64,000 nt of DNA. Origin: Lolium rigidum. Its lineage: Eukaryota > Streptophyta > Magnoliopsida > Poales > Poaceae. The position numbers were made by a program, and so were the translations under genes. The notes under the pieces were generated by a model that was given only the letters and a program-made list of their open reading frames with translations, did not search any database and was not told where the DNA came from. Positions 58,581 to 64,000 of this stretch are shown here, one piece after another. The stretch is from NCBI RefSeq assembly GCF_022539505.1, contig NC_061510.1, positions 263,943,687 through 264,007,686 of the forward strand. The letters are read 5' to 3'. Within the stretch, counting starts at the first letter, position 1. Each line of letters starts with the position of its first letter.

Positions 58581-61500
58581 ATTTTAGAAAGGGATGTGCA
58601 TTGCATTATAATTTACGGGGAAATTTCGCGCTTTTAAACAAAATACTGCATCGAAGGGGGACAAGTTTCTCTCTCGACACCTTACAGGGTTAGGGTTTCG
58701 AGAGTGCGACAAACTTGCTCTTATTCAACTAAACTAGGGTTTTGGAGAAGAGAGAAGGGATGTTGCATCACAAACTTAAGTTGCATGATTGAATTCAAAA
58801 TTAAGTTGCATGATTGAATTCAAACTAAAGTTGAATTTGAATTTCAAATTTAAACATCAAATTGTTATCTCATAATTCAAACTTGAGATAATTCAATAAA
58901 CAATTATAAGTAATTAGGAATATAAATGGTAAAACAACTATATAAAGCTCATTAAGGAAAATTGGAGCTTTATTGATAATCACACACATAATACATTGTC
59001 TTTACAATATTCAGAATTGAAATATTGAATTACAACACATTACAAGAACTGAAGAAATAGAAAAAGTAAAAGGAAAATTACAAGTTATCTAAAATATCCT
59101 AAATACTACAAGAACATCTTCACTTGATCTTGGACTTGAAGATCTTCTGGATCATCTTGATCAATTCTTGATCCCTGCACACAAACATAAAGGAAATAAA
59201 ACAAGTGTTATGCCAAGTGGCATAGCCACTTGGCAGGTTAGCAAAGAAATGGAAAAGGGAGGATATGCACAGGGATCAGTCGAGCTGATCCTTTTCAAAG
59301 ACCAAGTACACAGCACTTGCACACACACACAGCCAGGCAGCACACAAGGCTTTGTGCATGCACACCAGCACACACAAGCCTGGGGAGTCACCAAAATGGA
59401 GCCAGGCTCAGCTGTCGACCAGAGAGAGCAAGGGAGAAGCATATATAACCTTTTTTGAGCCAAACCCTAGCTGTTCATCGGCAGCAACTCCACAAGGGTA
59501 AGCACACCAAGAACAGCAAGAACAGGTGAACAGCTAGAGCTGTTTCACCTATCCCATAATCACCAGAATCAAATCAAGCACTAGAAGATTGCAAGGAGGA
59601 GCAGGGCAAGCAAACCAAAATCACCAGAAGAAATCCTCTACACCAACAACTCATTCTAGGAGCTGGAGTGAGGTATACCACACTATAGCCTGAGCAAGCA
59701 CATACCTTGCTCATACATAAGCATGCTTTGCATCACAGGAGCACAGAAGGGTAGGAAAACTTGGATGTATCATCACTTGGTTGCAAAACCATTTGGTGCC
59801 AACAAATAAAGCAAAGGCTAGAAGGAAAACAACCAAGGGAACATCTGGTTGTGTCAACACGATGACACAACCAGAGAAATCCATCATGGATTTGATCCTA
59901 ATTAGCCATTCCAAGTCACCAAGCACCTAACAGTCTAGCTACACCATCAGAATGGTAGAAATACCAGTTTCTACCAATATTGTCAACATCAAAAGGCTTC
60001 TGGCAGTCAAACATGATCAGCCAGAAAGCATTTGTCCATGCACAGCAAGCCAAAGAAAGGGGGAGCTACTCTGGGCAGCATCACAGTGCTGCCAGGGCTA
60101 CCTCAACCCACAGCCAACACTTAAAAATCACCACATCATCACCAGAAGGGTTCAGCAGAGGGCTAGGGTACCCAACCAGTGGTTGGCATCCAGCTAGCCC
60201 TAACAAATTCATTGAAATGATCATCACTGATTCACAGTTCACATCATTTATCCATTCAACAAAGCAAACCAACACAGATAAATGAAGTACACAAGCAAAT
60301 GATGCAATAGAATCTTGCTGGTGATCAAATGGATCACTGCAAGTATCAACAGGTGCTTGAGCAAGTACAATCACATCAGGCCAAGCCTGTGTGATACACA
60401 CACAGCATAGAGTGAGCAACAGTGAGGCACAGACACCAAAGAGCAGCTTTTACAAGCAACTGGTGATCATATGAACACCAGAAGCTTGCTAGAGCATGCT
60501 ACTGCATGCTAGAACTCATTCTAAGCAATTAACACATGGACAGATAATTAAATTAATCATATAAATGAACAATTGCATCACAGATAAGGGCATCAGGCAG
60601 CACAATTGTATCCAGAAGCACTTCATCAAAGAAAGGGGCAGTTAAATTAACAACTAGGCTCAAATGAGCATGTCCATGAATTGAAGCACAGATAAAATCT
60701 CATCAGGAGCACTGGCACTTGCCAAAGGCAAGGATCATCACAGCATGATCAAGTCAGGGGCAAACAATGGCATATACAGGAGAGGCATAGTATACCAAGC
60801 AACAGCAGGAGCCACTAAATTACACAGAGCACCACAGCATGATCATGAGCAAGAGCTCATGAGTTGCAACAACTAGTAATGGAGAAAGAACAGCAGCAGC
60901 ACAACCACATAGGCACAGTAGCATAGCAACACAAGCACAGCAGCAGCGCATAGTCACGGCAAGCATCTCAACATGGAGATGCAGGCCAGTAGCTGAGCAA
61001 GACGAAGAGGATGAGGAGAGAAATGAGCAGAGCAGAGAGGGAGAGAAGGAGGCTATGGTTACTCACCGGTGAAGCGAAGCGCAGGGCACGGCCATGGCGG
61101 CCACGGCGGCACACGCCGAGGGCGCAGCAGCGCCAGGCCAGGCCAATCCATGGCGGCGTCACGGCACCAGCACCACCACGGTCAGGCACGGCGGCGCCAC
61201 AGCATCTGGAGCGTCGGTGGCAACGAGATCGCCACGGCACTCCACGCCAGGCGACCAGAGACGAAGGGGGGCAAGACGAGCAGGCGGCGCTTCAGAAATC
61301 GCCGCGGTGGATCTAGAGCGCCGTTGCACGGCGGTTCAGATGCGCCTTATCTCGCCGGCGGCGACAGCCGATGATGGCCGGAACAATTCGGAGAAGACGG
61401 CGGCGACGCGGGGATCGCCAGAGCCCGTGAGGGCTAGGGTTCGTGCGCGAGTGGGGGAGAAGGGGTCGGTGCGACCGACCGAGCCACGAGTGGCTCGGGT

Positions 61501-63453
61501 TAGGGTTAACCCGCTGGGCCACCCTGACAGGTGGGCCCAGGGGCAAATATGTCTTTTCATAATTACATTAAATACAGAAACTTTGGAATTTTAAAAAAAA
61601 TGATTGATAGCTCTAAAAAAAATAATTAAAAATATGAAAATAGATCAGCATAAAATTCTCTATCATAATAAAATACAAAAGAGAATTTTTGAAGAAAATT
61701 AAGAATAAGTCTTCATTTGATGATTTAAATAATCATTTAAATCACACATAAAATTTTCAATAATAAAAAAATAAGTCCATTGATGAATTTGGACTTCAAA
61801 AACACCTTGACAACATTTCAAGGTTGTATTTACACTAAATATAGTATCTCCAAATTATTCTTAGTAATAACCTCTTACATGAAATAATAACGACATCGGA
61901 AGGGGGGAAAACAAACCCTAAAACTGGAACCATGCATAATTGCTTCTTTAACCATTGCCCTTATCGGAAAATGATGCTATTTTTCAGAACCAGAGGACAA
62001 GGGTCAGTCCACACCATCCAACTGCAAAACTTTGCAGTGTTCAGGCAAGTTCATCACTTGCTCATGTCATTTGAGTATTTCTATCAAATTACTTGCAAAG
62101 TATTATGGTTATCACTATTGCATAAAAACCAAAACCACTACTTTCATAACTATGAATATGACTATGTGGTGGGCAATGGAACCATGGATTGTGTTGATAT
62201 GGTGGAGGTTCCATTGCAAGGGTTAATATCCATCTAGGATTAAACAACAAATGTCGCCGAGTGATTCTTGTGCCGTAATACCCGTGTTAACCATAAGATG
62301 CTGGAGTGGGACGGAGTAGTCAAAAGTGTTTCCACCTCTCGTACATCAACGGATGCGCTTACCGTAGACACTTGACCCAGGTTGGGCAAGCGGTGGGGTG
62401 GGGATCCCATTCTAATTCCCCACGGTAAGTGGTCTATGATGGGTTGCGGCTACCGGCGAAGGAGTTTGGTTAACGAGTCCCAAACTGTTGTCGTGGTCGG
62501 GGTCCATCCTTAATTGGTATAAGAGGACCGACGAGGACCCGGGGTCGGGGTATGCAACAAAGGGTGGGTGTGCGAGGTAGCGGAGGAACATGATTGGCTA
62601 GACCTTATACCGGGCCTCACACCGAAGGAAGTGTGGACGGGAAAGCTGCCCGGTTGGCACCAAGGTTAAGATCTCTTATGGGTAAAGCAACACACCTCTG
62701 CAGAGTGTAAAGAATCGTGACCTGTCACTCCCTCGTTCGGGATAAGGAACCGCGAACGCGGCCGGAAAGGAGCTCCATGAAGTTCTAGTAAACCGGTGAA
62801 GGCCGACGGACATAGCTCTTTGGAATAAAAGCAATCTCTTGAAGAAATGTTTACCAAAACTTGCATTGGTATTAGACTTTCGGTCTAATATCGTAGCTAG
62901 TGCATTAAACACCTCTTATCTATAATGAACTTGTTGAGTACGCTCGTACTCATACCACTCTTAAATCCCATGCTTAGATTGCCTGAATCGTCTGGAGGAG
63001 GACTTCGACAACAATGAAGGAGCCGAGATCATCGGCTATGAAGAACCAGACCTCTCTGGAGGTATAGAAGGCGTAGACTACATCATCGTCTACGGATCCG
63101 GAGAGGCTTCCGGAGGAGATCAAGCCTAGAGACATCCAGTAGTAGTAGTAACCGAGCAGCCCGAACTCTTAGTATTTAGCTGCTCGAGGCAATAAATGTA
63201 TAGTTTAATGAGACTCTTATATTGTAAGCTAAGTTGGGTTCACCTCGAATCCAGGAGTATCCCTCTTAGGACCCAAGAGGAGCTCCAAGACAATATATGT
63301 TTGATGTTTGTAATAATAAGTGAATGAGTTATGGACCTTGCTATGTTCTGTTGCACTACTCTGAGGGATGTAATATTTGCGGAATGGTACTTCGTGAATG
63401 TTATATCAACGACTGGCATACTACAACATGCAGTGGTATGCAGGGTCACCACA
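58545..63453 (+). mobile_element. Tekay-type gypsy 3' LTR (4909 bp)
   Basis: Starts TGTAATGTCCCAGG right after a purine tract (aagagggaaag) and ends GGGTCACCACA. It matches the 5' LTR in long blocks (58545-58700, about 60380-61560, 61570-63453). About 1.7 kb (58700-60380) has no partner because of the gap in the other copy. The base sequences next to the outer ends are ttgtg (51794-51798) and tggtg (63454-63458), a 4-of-5 match that could be a decayed target duplication. Frames inside are not genes. Confidence 0.9.
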
Positions 63454-64000
63454 TGGTGCTACATGCAATAATGGTACCCCGACTTCAACCCCATCAGAGG
63501 GAAGTGGTTGACGAGGTCGAGAAGCCGGTGGGTCTTTATGGTCGCCGGGGCTTGTGCTCTGGCTTTATATGTGGCTGCCGACCTATTTTCTTCTTGGTGG
63601 TGTTCTCATCCATCTGCGTACGTGGGTAGAGACATTGTCATAATGATCAACGTGATCCGAATGACTTTTAGGCCCAATCTTTCGCGGCGAACCAAATAAC
63701 CAACACTAAGTTAATTTGATCAACCGAGATCAATCACAGAACCCAAAAACTGCAAACATTGGAACTAATCGGAATCAACTCCCATGCATTCACAACACAT
63801 CATATTATCAAGATCGACAAGCAAACACAACAATATGTGTCGTCGTGGTGGAACGGCAGATGCCATGGGATAACTTAAGTTGGGGCCGAATGTGCGCTAG
63901 AGGATCCGGGGGAGGGTTTGGTTAAGAGAAAAAGAGAGTAAAGATTCCGGATTGTATTGATGAACTTGTCCTACGGTCAGAGGTTGAAGATGTACGGTAC
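63454..64000. other. Unassigned flank at the right edge
   Basis: No gene or element border recognised. It begins tggtgctacatgcaataatggtacc and contains two short open frames without domains. The end (acttgtcctacggtcagagg) looks repeat-derived, possibly part of another LTR that continues outside the window. Confidence 0.4.

Overview
The window looks like a piece of a large, repeat-rich grass chromosome, most likely Triticeae (wheat, barley or rye relatives). The reasons are nested LTR retrotransposons with the copia and gypsy architectures of that group, Helitrons, a CACTA end with a long subterminal repeat array, a Harbinger element, small MITEs, and intron-containing plant genes with GC-rich first exons. 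Two runs of exactly 100 N (31971-32070 and 51945-52044) are scaffold gaps. I found no prokaryotic features, no CRISPR array and no rRNA or tRNA gene. Element family names below the superfamily level could not be checked and are mostly not given.

Only one gene is clearly intact: a 12-exon, 585-residue transmembrane 9 superfamily (nonaspanin/EMP70) gene at 40383-45263, orthologous in type to Arabidopsis TMN1/EMP12, with an 18-nt micro-exon. A second, less certain gene is a 74-residue, very basic, GC3-rich ORF at 48416-48640 with a TATA box. A third locus, 7490-11484, is a decayed snurportin-1 gene. It keeps its introns and splice sites but has several stops and frameshifts, and a Harbinger transposon sits in one intron.

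Layout from left to right: a gypsy 3' end with its LTR (1-1417); a GC-rich fragment and AT-rich spacer (1418-3210); two Helitrons of the same family placed end to end (3211-4589, 4590-7397); the snurportin pseudogene (7490-11484) with a Stowaway MITE and a 1655-bp Harbinger element; a non-LTR 3' end; a copia element (11956-29083) split by a Helitron-like element that carries a decayed RPA/OB-fold gene, itself split by a 3656-bp solo LTR; a gypsy LTR scrap; two gypsy 5' halves facing each other across an N gap (29322-34660); a CACTA subterminal array and terminus (34661-38613); and a reverse-strand gypsy remnant (38614-39960).

Next come the TM9 gene, a 1-kb duplication of its 3' untranslated region flanking about 3.8 kb of mixed insert (45332-51131), and a large Tekay-type gypsy composite (51799-63453) whose interior is mostly lost and partly replaced by another LTR. 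The host genes show no pathway relation to each other. The main story is genome turnover: nested insertion, LTR recombination, gene decay and segment duplication around one conserved Golgi/endosomal membrane-protein gene.
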